NCBI GenBank assembly: GCA_002189105.1
Contig: NIOB01000001.1
Span: forward strand, 682,001 to 746,000
From: Saccharibacillus soli
Lineage (GTDB): Bacteria > Bacillota > Bacilli > Paenibacillales > Paenibacillaceae
Direction: 5' to 3'
Length of the DNA stretch: 64,000 nt
Under the pieces are notes generated by a model. That model was not told where the DNA came from and ran no database searches. It saw only the letters and a list, made by a program, of their open reading frames with translations. The number at the start of each line of letters is the position of its first letter. Position 1 is the first letter of the stretch. The translations under genes were made by a program, and so were the position numbers. Below are positions 1 to 8,297 of the stretch, piece after piece.

Positions 1-212
1 ATGCACTGGCGGCGGCCTGGAGTTTGTATCTGCTGTTTGTTGGCAATATGACCGTCCATCAATTTACGCCGGGGAAAACGCTGCTGACGATGTTTCTGAC
101 GGTTGTTGCAATGGGCTTTATGGCGTTTTTATGCCTGCTGTTCTTCAGTCTGATTCAGCAGATTACGTCCTTTGTCTACACCATTTATCAGGAACTGGTA
201 CTCCGCGGTTGA
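1..212 (+). CDS. C-terminal end of a YIP1-family-like membrane protein (5' end outside window)
   Basis: The reading frame is open from the window edge (codons begin at base 3) to a TGA at 210-212, so only about 69 C-terminal residues are visible. They contain two hydrophobic segments joined by a short polar stretch, as in the last helices of a polytopic protein. In Paenibacillus, genes for DUF5696 lipoproteins followed by sugar permeases are often preceded by a YIP1-family membrane protein, and the DUF5696 gene starts 13 bases downstream here. The family name therefore rests on neighbours and hydrophobicity. No catalytic motif is visible, and the role in the transport operon is unknown. Confidence 0.55.
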   Translation, partial: ALAAAWSLYLLFVGNMTVHQFTPGKTLLTMFLTVVAMGFMAFLCLLFFSLIQQITSFVYTIYQELVLRG

Positions 213-225
213 GGGGGAATGAACG

Positions 226-2790
226 ATGAGAGCAAGGGTTATCAAGTGGACAGCCGCCTGGCTTGCCGTTGGCATGCTGCTGGGCAGCTGCCAGAACGCT
301 CCGCAGCAAATTGTGGGTTCCGCCGAAGTATCGGAATGGCCGGAACTGCCTGCCGGAGATCGGCTCAAGTCGGCTTTTACCGACAAGCGCTTGCCCGGCA
401 TGATTGGATTGGCGGAGAGCCAATCCCTTCGATTGTACGTGAATAAAGAAACGGCGGAGATTGCGGTTGTGACCAAAAAGGGAGGTACCGTCTGGCGAAG
501 TAATCCCGAAGATCGCGCGAAGGATGCGCTGGCATCGGGCGTCAACAAGGATATGCTGTCTGCGCAGACACGTCTGAGCTTCTACAATGCTGCCGGACAG
601 AGCAATTCGGTCAATTCCTATACCGACAGTGCCGCTCATAAACAGATTCGCTATGAGCAGCTGCCTCAAGGGGTGCGCGTCCATTACCAATTTGGCAGCG
701 AAGAAGCTTCCATTGACGATCTGCCGGTCAAAATATCCAAGGAACGATTTGAGACCAAGCTGCTTGCTGCGATGGACAAAGCCGGTCAACGAGCGCTCAA
801 GATTGGTTACGCCGAGGACAAGGAGGCCGGCGTCTATGTCCGTATCGACAAGGCCATGCAGGGCATTCAATTGTCGCGTGCACTGGAAGCATTCGCCTCA
901 GCCGGATATACCGAAGAGGATCTACAGCTTGATAATGCGGAACATGGCGTCGAAACCGAATCTGGTGCATCCCGTCAATTCCGGCTGACCATCGAATATC
1001 AGCTGGATGGCGATGACCTGCGGGTACGGGTACCGGCAGCGGATATTCGTTTCCCGGATGCTTACCCCATTCACACCTTGTCGCTGCTGGATTACTTCGG
1101 CGCCGCAGGATCGGGAGAAGAAGGCGCGATATTTGTTCCAGACGGCTCGGGTGCCTTGATTCGGTTCAACAACGGGAAGACGCGTTATCCGGCCTACCAG
1201 CAGGATGTGTACGGTCCCGATCTGACCCTTCAAACGGAAGAACCAGAGTCGCAGGAGCAGAAGGCGCGTATGCCGGTATTTGGAATGATTCGCAAGGAAG
1301 GCGCCATGCTTGGCATCATCGAGGAGGGAGCAGCGGCGGCCGCAATCAATGCCGACGTGGCAGGCAAACTGAACAGCTATAACGCCGTGTATCCAAGCTT
1401 CTATGTGGTCAACAAGAGCGACATCACGCTGCAATCCGGCGATATGGTACGTACTCTGCCCAAATTCCAGAAGCGGCCGACCTCTTCGGATTTTGCGGTA
1501 CGTTATACCTTTACTGGAGCGGACAACGCTTCCTATTCCGGCCTGGCCGAGCTGTACCGAACTTACCTGGAGAAGCAGGGTGGGCTGCCCAAGATTACCG
1601 CTTCTGCGTCAGAATCGAAGGTCGAAGCTATTCCGTTCTATCTGAAGCTGATTGGCGGCGTGACCACGAAGAAACATCGTCTGGGAATTCCTTACGAAGC
1701 GGAGGAAGCGCTGACTACCTTCGATCAGGCCCAGGAGATATTGACCAAGCTGGAGGAAAATCAGGTCAAGAATATTCGGCTGCGATATTCCGGCTGGTTC
1801 AATGGTGGTCTTAATCATCGGCATCCTGACCGGGTGAAGGTCGATCAGTCCGTGGGCGGAGCCAAAGGGTTAACTACATTTGCCGAATATGCCAAGCAAG
1901 CCGGGATTACGCTGTTTCCGGACATGGCGCTGCTGACGGTGCATGATGCTTCCGGATTTAAGCCTTCGCGTGAAGCTTCCCGCACATTAACCCAGGAGCC
2001 GGCTAAGTTGTATCCAACCAATCTGGCAATCCAGGAGCGGGATGCAGAACGTTCACCTTCTTATGTGCTGTCGCCGAATCTGATGTACGAGGCATCAGCA
2101 GGCATGCTGGATACACTCAAGCGTTATGGAACGGCAGGTCTGTCGCTGCGTGATCTGGGCGAACAGCTCAACAGCGACATGAGTCCCAAGAAGCTGCTGG
2201 ATCGTCCACAGGCACAGGGTGAAGTAAAGCGGACGCTTGAGCGGTTCAAGCAGGAGGGACTGGAGCTTGCGGCGGAAGGCGGCAATGCCTATATCTGGCC
2301 GTATGTATCCGATCTGACGGACGCGCCGATGTCCAGCAGCCGCTTCAAGCTGGAAGACGAAGAGATTCCGTTCTACCAGTTGGTTGTGCATGGAGCCATC
2401 GGTTACGCCGGAGCGCCTTACAATCTGTCTGCGCAGACCAATCCGCGACATGAAGTGCTCAAGCTGATCGAATATGGAGCCAGTCCTTATTTCACCTGGT
2501 TCTATGCGCCCAACCATGCGGTCAAGGAGACGGATTATGAAGACCTCTACGCGGCTCATTACGAACCGTGGCTGGAGACGGCTGCCGAGCTGTACCGTGA
2601 AGTGAATGAGGCCAATGGTGCCTTTGCCGGTCAGCGAATGACGCACCATGAGCAGGTTCAAGAGGGCGTCTATCGTACGACTTATGAGAGCGGCAGCCAT
2701 GTGCTGGTGAACTATAACGAGGACCCCGTGGTTGTTGACGGCTTAACCGTTGCACCCGGAGACTATGCGATCGGAGGCGAGCGGCCTTGA
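226..2790 (+). CDS. DUF5696 domain lipoprotein of a carbohydrate transport operon
   Basis: The product has 854 residues. It starts with a short basic N-terminus, a hydrophobic stretch and a lipobox ending LLGSC, with Cys22 as the likely lipidated residue, so it should be anchored outside the membrane. ATG 226 is chosen over ATG 219 because it gives this lipoprotein signal in the long frame and lies a suitable distance after GAGGGGG (211-217). The rest is long and soluble; the centre (roughly residues 470-780) has alternating helix and strand stretches that could form a glycosidase-like barrel, which is inference. DUF5696 proteins are recurrent companions of ABC sugar permeases in Paenibacillus and their biochemical role is not established. 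The stop overlaps the TTG start of the next permease, so the two are translationally coupled. Confidence 0.85.
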   Translation: MRARVIKWTAAWLAVGMLLGSCQNAPQQIVGSAEVSEWPELPAGDRLKSAFTDKRLPGMIGLAESQSLRLYVNKETAEIAVVTKKGGTVWRSNPEDRAKDALASGVNKDMLSAQTRLSFYNAAGQSNSVNSYTDSAAHKQIRYEQLPQGVRVHYQFGSEEASIDDLPVKISKERFETKLLAAMDKAGQRALKIGYAEDKEAGVYVRIDKAMQGIQLSRALEAFASAGYTEEDLQLDNAEHGVETESGASRQFRLTIEYQLDGDDLRVRVPAADIRFPDAYPIHTLSLLDYFGAAGSGEEGAIFVPDGSGALIRFNNGKTRYPAYQQDVYGPDLTLQTEEPESQEQKARMPVFGMIRKEGAMLGIIEEGAAAAAINADVAGKLNSYNAVYPSFYVVNKSDITLQSGDMVRTLPKFQKRPTSSDFAVRYTFTGADNASYSGLAELYRTYLEKQGGLPKITASASESKVEAIPFYLKLIGGVTTKKHRLGIPYEAEEALTTFDQAQEILTKLEENQVKNIRLRYSGWFNGGLNHRHPDRVKVDQSVGGAKGLTTFAEYAKQAGITLFPDMALLTVHDASGFKPSREASRTLTQEPAKLYPTNLAIQERDAERSPSYVLSPNLMYEASAGMLDTLKRYGTAGLSLRDLGEQLNSDMSPKKLLDRPQAQGEVKRTLERFKQEGLELAAEGGNAYIWPYVSDLTDAPMSSSRFKLEDEEIPFYQLVVHGAIGYAGAPYNLSAQTNPRHEVLKLIEYGASPYFTWFYAPNHAVKETDYEDLYAAHYEPWLETAAELYREVNEANGAFAGQRMTHHEQVQEGVYRTTYESGSHVLVNYNEDPVVVDGLTVAPGDYAIGGERP

Positions 2791-3698
2791 AAGTAACCCT
2801 GGGAAAACGTTCAGGCAAGACCCGATCTTACGCCAATCGCAAAGCCCTGTGGGGTATGGTGTACATTCTGCCCTGGCTCATCGGCTTTCTCCTCTTCTTC
2901 TTCGTACCGCTGCTGGCTTCACTGCGCTACAGCCTAAGTACCATTCAGGCCGATGCTGAAGGGATTGCGGTGCAGTTCACGGGATTCGCCAACTATATCC
3001 AGGCGCTTACCGTCAACACAAGCTTTAACCGTGCGCTGGTCGAAGCGGTAACGGAAGTGCTGATTAATGTGCCGCTGATCGTCATCTTCAGCTTGTTCCT
3101 CGCCGTGCTGCTGAATCAGAAGTTTCCCGGTCGGGCACTGGCACGTTCGATCTTCTTCCTGCCCGTGATCCTCGCTTCGGGCGTCATCATGTCGCTGGAG
3201 AGCACCAGCCTGATCGAAGCCGTCAATCAGAACGCCAGTTCAGGCGGTGGGGGTGTACTCGGCGTCCTGGAGCTGGAGAAGCTGATGCTTGAATCCGGCA
3301 TGAGCGATTGGATGGTATCTTATCTCAGCGGCGCAGTGGATCGGATCTACCAGATTGTCAGCCAATCCGGTGTGCAGATTCTGATCTTCCTGGCCGGTAT
3401 TCAGACCATATCGCCGCAGCTCTATGAAGCCTCCCGGATGGAGGGAGCCACAGGTTATGAAGCGTTCTGGAAAATTACGTTCCCCATGGTCAGCCCGTTG
3501 ATCTTCGTCAATGCCATCTATACGATTGTGGATTCGTTTGCCGGAAACGCCATGACGACCCTGATCCGCGAGACCGGATTCGTCAAGTTCGACTTCGGAC
3601 TCAGTTCGGCGATGGCCTGGGTGTATTTTGCCGCAATCGCCGTGATTCTCGCGCTGGTGTATGGCTTGTTTGCGAAAAGAGTCTTTTATCAAGATTAA
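2787..3698 (+). CDS. Sugar ABC transporter permease, MalF/LplB type
   Basis: This 303-residue inner-membrane permease has about six hydrophobic segments. Its cytoplasmic EAA loop reads EASRMEGATGYEAFWKITFP (near residue 215), the docking site for the ATPase in the binding-protein-dependent transport family. The start is the TTG at 2787, which overlaps the TGA of the DUF5696 gene. An insertion of about 60 residues between the second and third membrane segments is richer in Gly and Ser than usual for this family. It forms a heterodimer with the permease encoded next. The substrate is probably an oligosaccharide, judged by the GH5 gene downstream; no solute-binding protein or ATPase gene is visible in the window. 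Confidence 0.93.
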   Translation: MKVTLGKRSGKTRSYANRKALWGMVYILPWLIGFLLFFFVPLLASLRYSLSTIQADAEGIAVQFTGFANYIQALTVNTSFNRALVEAVTEVLINVPLIVIFSLFLAVLLNQKFPGRALARSIFFLPVILASGVIMSLESTSLIEAVNQNASSGGGGVLGVLELEKLMLESGMSDWMVSYLSGAVDRIYQIVSQSGVQILIFLAGIQTISPQLYEASRMEGATGYEAFWKITFPMVSPLIFVNAIYTIVDSFAGNAMTTLIRETGFVKFDFGLSSAMAWVYFAAIAVILALVYGLFAKRVFYQD

Positions 3699-3732
3699 GG
3701 TCTTCCATCAAGAGCAGAAAGGAGGGGGCGAG

Positions 3733-4677
3733 ATGTTTGTGTCCCGTTTATTTTCACTGGAACGCTTGAAGAGGTGGCTTTGGGCCATCGTACGCTTTGT
3801 GCTGATTGCGGGTTTGTCCTTCGTCATCCTGTTCCCCATTTTCCAGAAAATCTCGACGGCTTTCAAGCATAAAAGTGATCTGTATTCTGCCGTGGTGGTC
3901 TGGATTCCGCAGCACGTATCCCTGGACAACTTTAGGGAAGCGATGCGTGTCATGGACTATTGGCCGACACTTCTGAATACGTTTACGCTATCGGCGGCGA
4001 CGACGATCTTTACCACAATGTCCTGTGCGCTGGCCGGATATGGCTTTGCCCGTCTGAAGTTTAAGGGCAGCAATCTGCTGTTCGCCGGGGTCATCCTGAC
4101 CATTCTGGTGCCACCGACCACAATCCTGGTGCCCGTCTATCTCAATCTCAAGAACTTCGATCTATTTGGATTGATGACGCTGTTTACGGGCAAGCCCATC
4201 AATCTGCTCAATACGTACTGGCCGTTTATCCTGACGTCGCTTACCGCCAACTCGCTCAAGGCCGGGCTGTATATTTTTATCTTCCGTCAATTTTTCCGGG
4301 GGATTCCCAAGGAGATTGAAGAAGCCGCATACGTGGACGGTTCGGGGATCTTCGGAACCTTTACGCGCATCATGCTGCCCAACGCCATTCCGTCGATTGT
4401 TACGGTGCTGCTGTTCTCGTTCGTCTGGCAGTGGAATGACAGTTTCTATACGACGACCTATCTGACGTCCAGCCAGGTCATGTCCACCCAGCTGTCGTCC
4501 CTGCCATATAATCTGGCCCAGCAGGTCGGCGACGGAGCATCCAAGGCTGACCCCTTCTATCTCAGCATGATTCAAGATACGGGGATTCTGCTCGCCATTC
4601 TGCCGTTGATCGTTATCTATCTGTTTGTGCAGCGATACTTCGTCGAGAGCGTAGAGCGCACCGGAATCGTCGGCTGA
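3733..4677 (+). CDS. Carbohydrate ABC transporter permease, MalG/LplC type
   Basis: The product has 314 residues from ATG 3733, chosen because AGGAGGGGG (3720-3728) lies just upstream; the earlier in-frame ATG at 3661 sits inside the preceding permease gene. There are six hydrophobic segments and an EAA loop with the sequence EIEEAAYVDGSGIFGTFTRI followed by a conserved LP pair. The C-terminus ends in the typical short basic tail. It is the second half of the membrane channel formed with the upstream permease, and the gene pair lies 34 bases apart. Such transporters normally rely on a shared MsiK-type ATPase encoded elsewhere, which would explain why no ATPase gene is present. Confidence 0.93.
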   Translation: MFVSRLFSLERLKRWLWAIVRFVLIAGLSFVILFPIFQKISTAFKHKSDLYSAVVVWIPQHVSLDNFREAMRVMDYWPTLLNTFTLSAATTIFTTMSCALAGYGFARLKFKGSNLLFAGVILTILVPPTTILVPVYLNLKNFDLFGLMTLFTGKPINLLNTYWPFILTSLTANSLKAGLYIFIFRQFFRGIPKEIEEAAYVDGSGIFGTFTRIMLPNAIPSIVTVLLFSFVWQWNDSFYTTTYLTSSQVMSTQLSSLPYNLAQQVGDGASKADPFYLSMIQDTGILLAILPLIVIYLFVQRYFVESVERTGIVG

Positions 4678-4693
4678 CGGAAGGAGGAATACG

Positions 4694-4741
4694 ATGACCG
4701 AGTTACGCCGCATACCCCGAAAGCGTGCGCCGACCTCTTAG
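4694..4741 (+). CDS. 15-codon reading frame with a strong ribosome binding site, possible gene remnant
   Basis: AAGGAGG (4681-4687) precedes ATG 4694 at a good distance, but the frame stops after 15 codons (peptide MTELRRIPRKRAPTS). It sits 16 bases after the second permease, where related operons often encode another component. It may be the 5' stub of a deleted gene, a leader peptide for the GH5 gene, or chance. The strong binding site argues that something was once translated here; no similarity was recognised. Confidence 0.25.
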   Translation: MTELRRIPRKRAPTS

Positions 4742-4787
4742 CCTTCGGCCTATCGTTTTCGACCATATACAGGGAGGGATTGGGAAA

Positions 4788-6482
4788 ATGAAAAAGGTTC
4801 GACGTTCTTGGATTGTGCTTGTGCTGTTGGCTCTAATCGTATCGCTTGCTCCACCTGGAACAAATCGCGCCGAGGCTTGGAATGGCGTAGCGACCAGTAA
4901 ACTGCATGTCAGCGGCAATCAGTTGGTGAACAGCAGCGGTCAACCGGTACTGCTCAGTGGCTGGCATCAGCCTTCGGGTGCGTATTGGACCTATCAGGAC
5001 AGCAATTATTATCTTACGCGAAATGGCAATGACCGACACAAGGCGACGCTGGCCTATCTGAAAGACATCACCGACACCTTTGCCGATACCAGTCCCAAAT
5101 ATGGCAGCAGCCACGGTTGGAATATGAATCAGGTGCGCCTGTTCATCGACCGTCAGGACATGGGAGATGTCGCGGCGGGAACGTACAATTTTGCCGGTGT
5201 ACAGGCGGTGACGCAGAACGTCATCATTCCTTATATTCAATATGCCAAGACCAAAGGCGTCTATGTGACGCTGGGTCTGGACTTTACGCTCAAGGACGAT
5301 CAGGCTACGACGGCTTCCAATCTCCAGAAATTCAATGAAATCTGGGGTTATCTGGCCTCACGTCCGGAAATTAAAAGCGCAGATAACGTCCACTTTGAGC
5401 TGGTAAATGAACCTGTAAAGTCGTTCGCTAATGGTCATTGGGGCGGCTACAATGGTGAAAATGACTTTGTCGATCATTGGAACGACCTGCGTAAATTCCA
5501 GAATTCGATGATCTCCACCATTCGCAGCAAAGGCGCGGACAATGTGATTTGGGCAGCGGGTCTGGGATACAACCAGTTCTACAGCCTGACCGCCAGTCAT
5601 CCGCTGACCGACCCACTGAATAACTATGGCTATGCGGTGCATTGGTACCCAGGTTATGGCGCTCACGACAATATGGATATTCTCAAGCAGCAGTGGACGA
5701 CCAATATCAAGGCAGCGGCTGATGCGTATCCAATCAATATCACAGAAGTGACCTGGTTTAAGAAAAAAGCCGGAGATTCCGAATATTGGAGTCTGTTTGA
5801 TGGAAGCAACGAAGGATTCGGTCGCAACACCAAGGCGATCTTCAGTGCTGCGGGCAACGTAAGTATTGCCGCACATATGAACGGCTTCATTCTTTCGGAA
5901 GGCACAAGAAGTTCCTTTGCCGATCCAACGGCTGGATTGAAATGGGACGGCGACGCTTCGCGCAGCGCGATGGGACGTTTCCTGTTCGACTGGTATTATG
6001 AACGTGCGCAGGCTCAACCGGGCACCAACGTCTCCAGTGGTCTGACCGCCGGTGACACGTACAAGATCGTCTCGCGTCATTCGGGCAAAGTGATCGATAT
6101 TCCCGGTGGGCAAAATGCCGACAACCTTCAATTACAGCAGTGGACGGATCTCGGAGGTAACCCGCAGAAATGGGGATTGACGAGCATCGGCAATGGCCTT
6201 TACAAATTGACCAGCATCAACTCGCCGGGAAAAGTCCTTGAAATCCGCGGCGGCAGCAAAAACAGCGGAGAAGCCGTGCAGCTCATGAGCGATCTGAACA
6301 CGACGGCGCAGCATTTTCGCGTTTATGATCTGGGCAATGGTTATTGGAGCATCGTCAATGCAAACAGCGGTCGTGCTGTAGAAATTACGGGAGCTTCGAC
6401 GGCAGATGGAGCCAAGCTTCAGCAGGGCGATTATACAGGAGCGGTTCACCAGCAGTGGAAGTTTGTCAAAGTGGCCAACTAA
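4788..6482 (+). CDS. Secreted GH5-family glycoside hydrolase with C-terminal ricin-type lectin domain
   Basis: The product has 564 residues from ATG 4788 (GGGAGGG just upstream). A Sec signal peptide of about 30 residues ends near ANRAEA-type residues before WNGVA. The catalytic part (about residues 35-430) is a clan-A barrel: HFELVNEPV carries the probable acid/base Glu208, and NITEVTW carries the probable nucleophile Glu320. A pocket segment GYAVHWYPGYG lies between them. The tail (about 435-564) has three beta-trefoil repeats with Q-x-W-like motifs (QQW, QHF, QQW), as in RicinB/CBM13 carbohydrate-binding domains. It probably cleaves a plant or fungal beta-glycan outside the cell, with products imported by the upstream permeases. 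The exact substrate cannot be read from sequence. It is the last gene of the operon and is followed by a terminator. Confidence 0.87.
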   Translation: MKKVRRSWIVLVLLALIVSLAPPGTNRAEAWNGVATSKLHVSGNQLVNSSGQPVLLSGWHQPSGAYWTYQDSNYYLTRNGNDRHKATLAYLKDITDTFADTSPKYGSSHGWNMNQVRLFIDRQDMGDVAAGTYNFAGVQAVTQNVIIPYIQYAKTKGVYVTLGLDFTLKDDQATTASNLQKFNEIWGYLASRPEIKSADNVHFELVNEPVKSFANGHWGGYNGENDFVDHWNDLRKFQNSMISTIRSKGADNVIWAAGLGYNQFYSLTASHPLTDPLNNYGYAVHWYPGYGAHDNMDILKQQWTTNIKAAADAYPINITEVTWFKKKAGDSEYWSLFDGSNEGFGRNTKAIFSAAGNVSIAAHMNGFILSEGTRSSFADPTAGLKWDGDASRSAMGRFLFDWYYERAQAQPGTNVSSGLTAGDTYKIVSRHSGKVIDIPGGQNADNLQLQQWTDLGGNPQKWGLTSIGNGLYKLTSINSPGKVLEIRGGSKNSGEAVQLMSDLNTTAQHFRVYDLGNGYWSIVNANSGRAVEITGASTADGAKLQQGDYTGAVHQQWKFVKVAN

Positions 6483-6534
6483 GCTGTTTGGCATACGCTT
6501 CATATGTTGAAGTAAAGCTGTAAGCAGATTCAAG

Positions 6535-6584
6535 AAGACGTGTTGTTCTCTTCCTTGCGGAAGAAGGGACAATACGTCTTTTTT
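6535..6584 (+). terminator. Intrinsic terminator after the GH5 gene
   Basis: AAGACGT and ACGTCTT form the base of a long, slightly imperfect hairpin with an inner TTCC/GGAA stem, followed by TTTTTT. It closes the sugar transport and GH5 operon. Confidence 0.85.
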
Positions 6585-6691
6585 GTTGGAAGAGAACCGC
6601 GTATAATAAGAATGTTAATACGAATTATTAATTAAAATATTATGAATGAGTGAGCTGCAAACTGAAGAATGAATACGGAGGAGGAATCAAG

Positions 6692-8227
6692 ATGCAGGCA
6701 AATCCGATCATCTGGGCCGATTACCCCGATCTGGATGTGATTCGGGTCGAGGATACCTACTACATGGTCAGCACGACGATGCACATGATGCCGGGATGCG
6801 TGATTCTGCGGTCTTACGATCTGATGAACTGGGAGACGGCTTCCTATGTCTATGAGACGCTGGATGGTACACCCGCCCAGCGGCTTCAGGAAGGACAGCA
6901 TATCTATGGGCAGGGCATGTGGGCGGCTTCGCTGCGGTATCACAGGGGGCTGTTCTACGTGGTGTTTGTCGCCAACGATACGCGCAGTACCTATCTGTAC
7001 ACTGCTTCGTCGGTTGAAGGCCCCTGGGAGAAACGGAAGATCGAAGGGTTTTACCATGATTGCTCGCTGCTGTTTGATGACGATGATCGGGCTTATCTGG
7101 TCTATGGCAATACGGAAATCTGGCTGACTGAATTGAAGTCCGATCTCTCGGCTCCACAGCCAGGAGGTCTGCACCAGATCATTATCAAGGAACGGGAACC
7201 GGCGCATCTGGGTTACGAGGGTGCACACTTGTATAAGATTGACGGTCGGTATTATGTCTTCCTGATTCACATCTCCAAGTCAGCAGGTCGAAGAACGCAG
7301 GCTTGTTACTGGGCGGATCGTCTGGACGGTTCATTTGAAGGCGGAGAGGTCTTCAATGATGACATGGGCTATTTCAATTCCGGAGTGGCGCAGGGAGGCA
7401 TTGTCGATACGCCAGGCGGAGAATGGTGGGCCATGTTATTCCAGGATCATGGAGCGGTCGGACGCATCCCGGTACTGGTTCCTTTGACCTTTGAAGAAGG
7501 ACGGCCTGTCTTTGCGGAAAAAGCGCCCCGGAACGTCAATCTCCCTTCGACACGACCGGGTTATGCGTATCAGCCGCTGGTGGGAGATGATGACTTCATC
7601 TACACCGCAGATGAACAGGGGAGAGTTCGCCTGAAGGATTTCTGGCAGTGGAATCATGAACCGAATGGTGCCGATTGGTCGGTTACGGAAAAGCCGGGGA
7701 CGTATCGGATTCGCACAAGTGATATTCGGCCGAATTTGACCTTTGCCGCCAATACGCTCACGCAGCGGGCTTTCGGCCCTCGCCTTGAAGCCGAAGTGAC
7801 GCTTGACGGTACGGGGCTTCGAGATGGCGATTACGCCGGAATTGGGTTCCTGATCGGTACATATGGGTTTGTGGCTCTGACACGGGAAGGGGAACAGTAT
7901 TACCTCAGTGTCACCGTGCGGGAGCCGGAAGACGATTCGATCTTCGGGAGTCTGGTCGATCAGCAGCCGGGGCGTGAGGTTGTACGCGTGCCTGTGGATC
8001 ATTCCACGGTTCGACTGCGAGCGATGGGTGAATTTGCCGATAATCGGGATGAGTGTCGTTTCGCTTACCTGGACGGGGACACGTGGCACGAATTGGGGGA
8101 AGCGCATCATTTGGTCTATAAACTCGATCATTTCATGGGCTGCCGAATTGCCTTGTTCCTGTATTCGACCCGGCAGGCAGGCGGAACTGCTGACTTCTCG
8201 GCTTTCCGCTATCAGGTACACGCATAG
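6692..8227 (+). CDS. Glycoside hydrolase family 43 enzyme, beta-xylosidase/arabinosidase type
   Basis: The product has 511 residues from ATG 6692, chosen for GGAGGAGG at 6677-6684; an upstream GTG at 6650 lacks such a site. There is no signal peptide, so it acts inside the cell on imported short oligosaccharides. The N-terminal five-bladed propeller (about residues 1-300) has the GH43 landmarks: the general base in NPIIWADYPDLDVIRV (probably Asp13), a pKa-tuning Asp in HDCSLLFDDD, and the acid in YEGAHLYKIDGRYY. The C-terminal part (about 320-511) is the concanavalin-like beta-sandwich seen in two-domain beta-xylosidases. The upstream region has a TATAAT at 6602-6607 and an A+T-rich partial palindrome near 6618-6642 that could bind a sugar-responsive repressor, but no good -35 box. 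Activity could be xylosidase or arabinofuranosidase. Confidence 0.88.
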   Translation: MQANPIIWADYPDLDVIRVEDTYYMVSTTMHMMPGCVILRSYDLMNWETASYVYETLDGTPAQRLQEGQHIYGQGMWAASLRYHRGLFYVVFVANDTRSTYLYTASSVEGPWEKRKIEGFYHDCSLLFDDDDRAYLVYGNTEIWLTELKSDLSAPQPGGLHQIIIKEREPAHLGYEGAHLYKIDGRYYVFLIHISKSAGRRTQACYWADRLDGSFEGGEVFNDDMGYFNSGVAQGGIVDTPGGEWWAMLFQDHGAVGRIPVLVPLTFEEGRPVFAEKAPRNVNLPSTRPGYAYQPLVGDDDFIYTADEQGRVRLKDFWQWNHEPNGADWSVTEKPGTYRIRTSDIRPNLTFAANTLTQRAFGPRLEAEVTLDGTGLRDGDYAGIGFLIGTYGFVALTREGEQYYLSVTVREPEDDSIFGSLVDQQPGREVVRVPVDHSTVRLRAMGEFADNRDECRFAYLDGDTWHELGEAHHLVYKLDHFMGCRIALFLYSTRQAGGTADFSAFRYQVHA

Positions 8228-8257
8228 ACTTTTTATCTTAACGAGTTGGAAAATTGG

Positions 8258-8295
8258 AAAAAAGCGCGTTTCCCAGAGCGGGAGACGCGCTTTTT
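8258..8295. terminator. Bidirectional terminator between convergent genes
   Basis: AAAAGCGCGT and ACGCGCTTTT form a G+C-rich hairpin with an A run on the left and a T run on the right, so it can stop transcription from both the GH43 gene and the convergent stalk-domain gene. Confidence 0.9.
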
Positions 8296-8297
8296 GC

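Noticed and set aside
163-870. Long minus-strand frame opposite the DUF5696 gene
   Set aside because: Shadow of the plus-strand gene: no binding site, no family resemblance. The same holds for many long antisense frames opposite the high-G+C genes.
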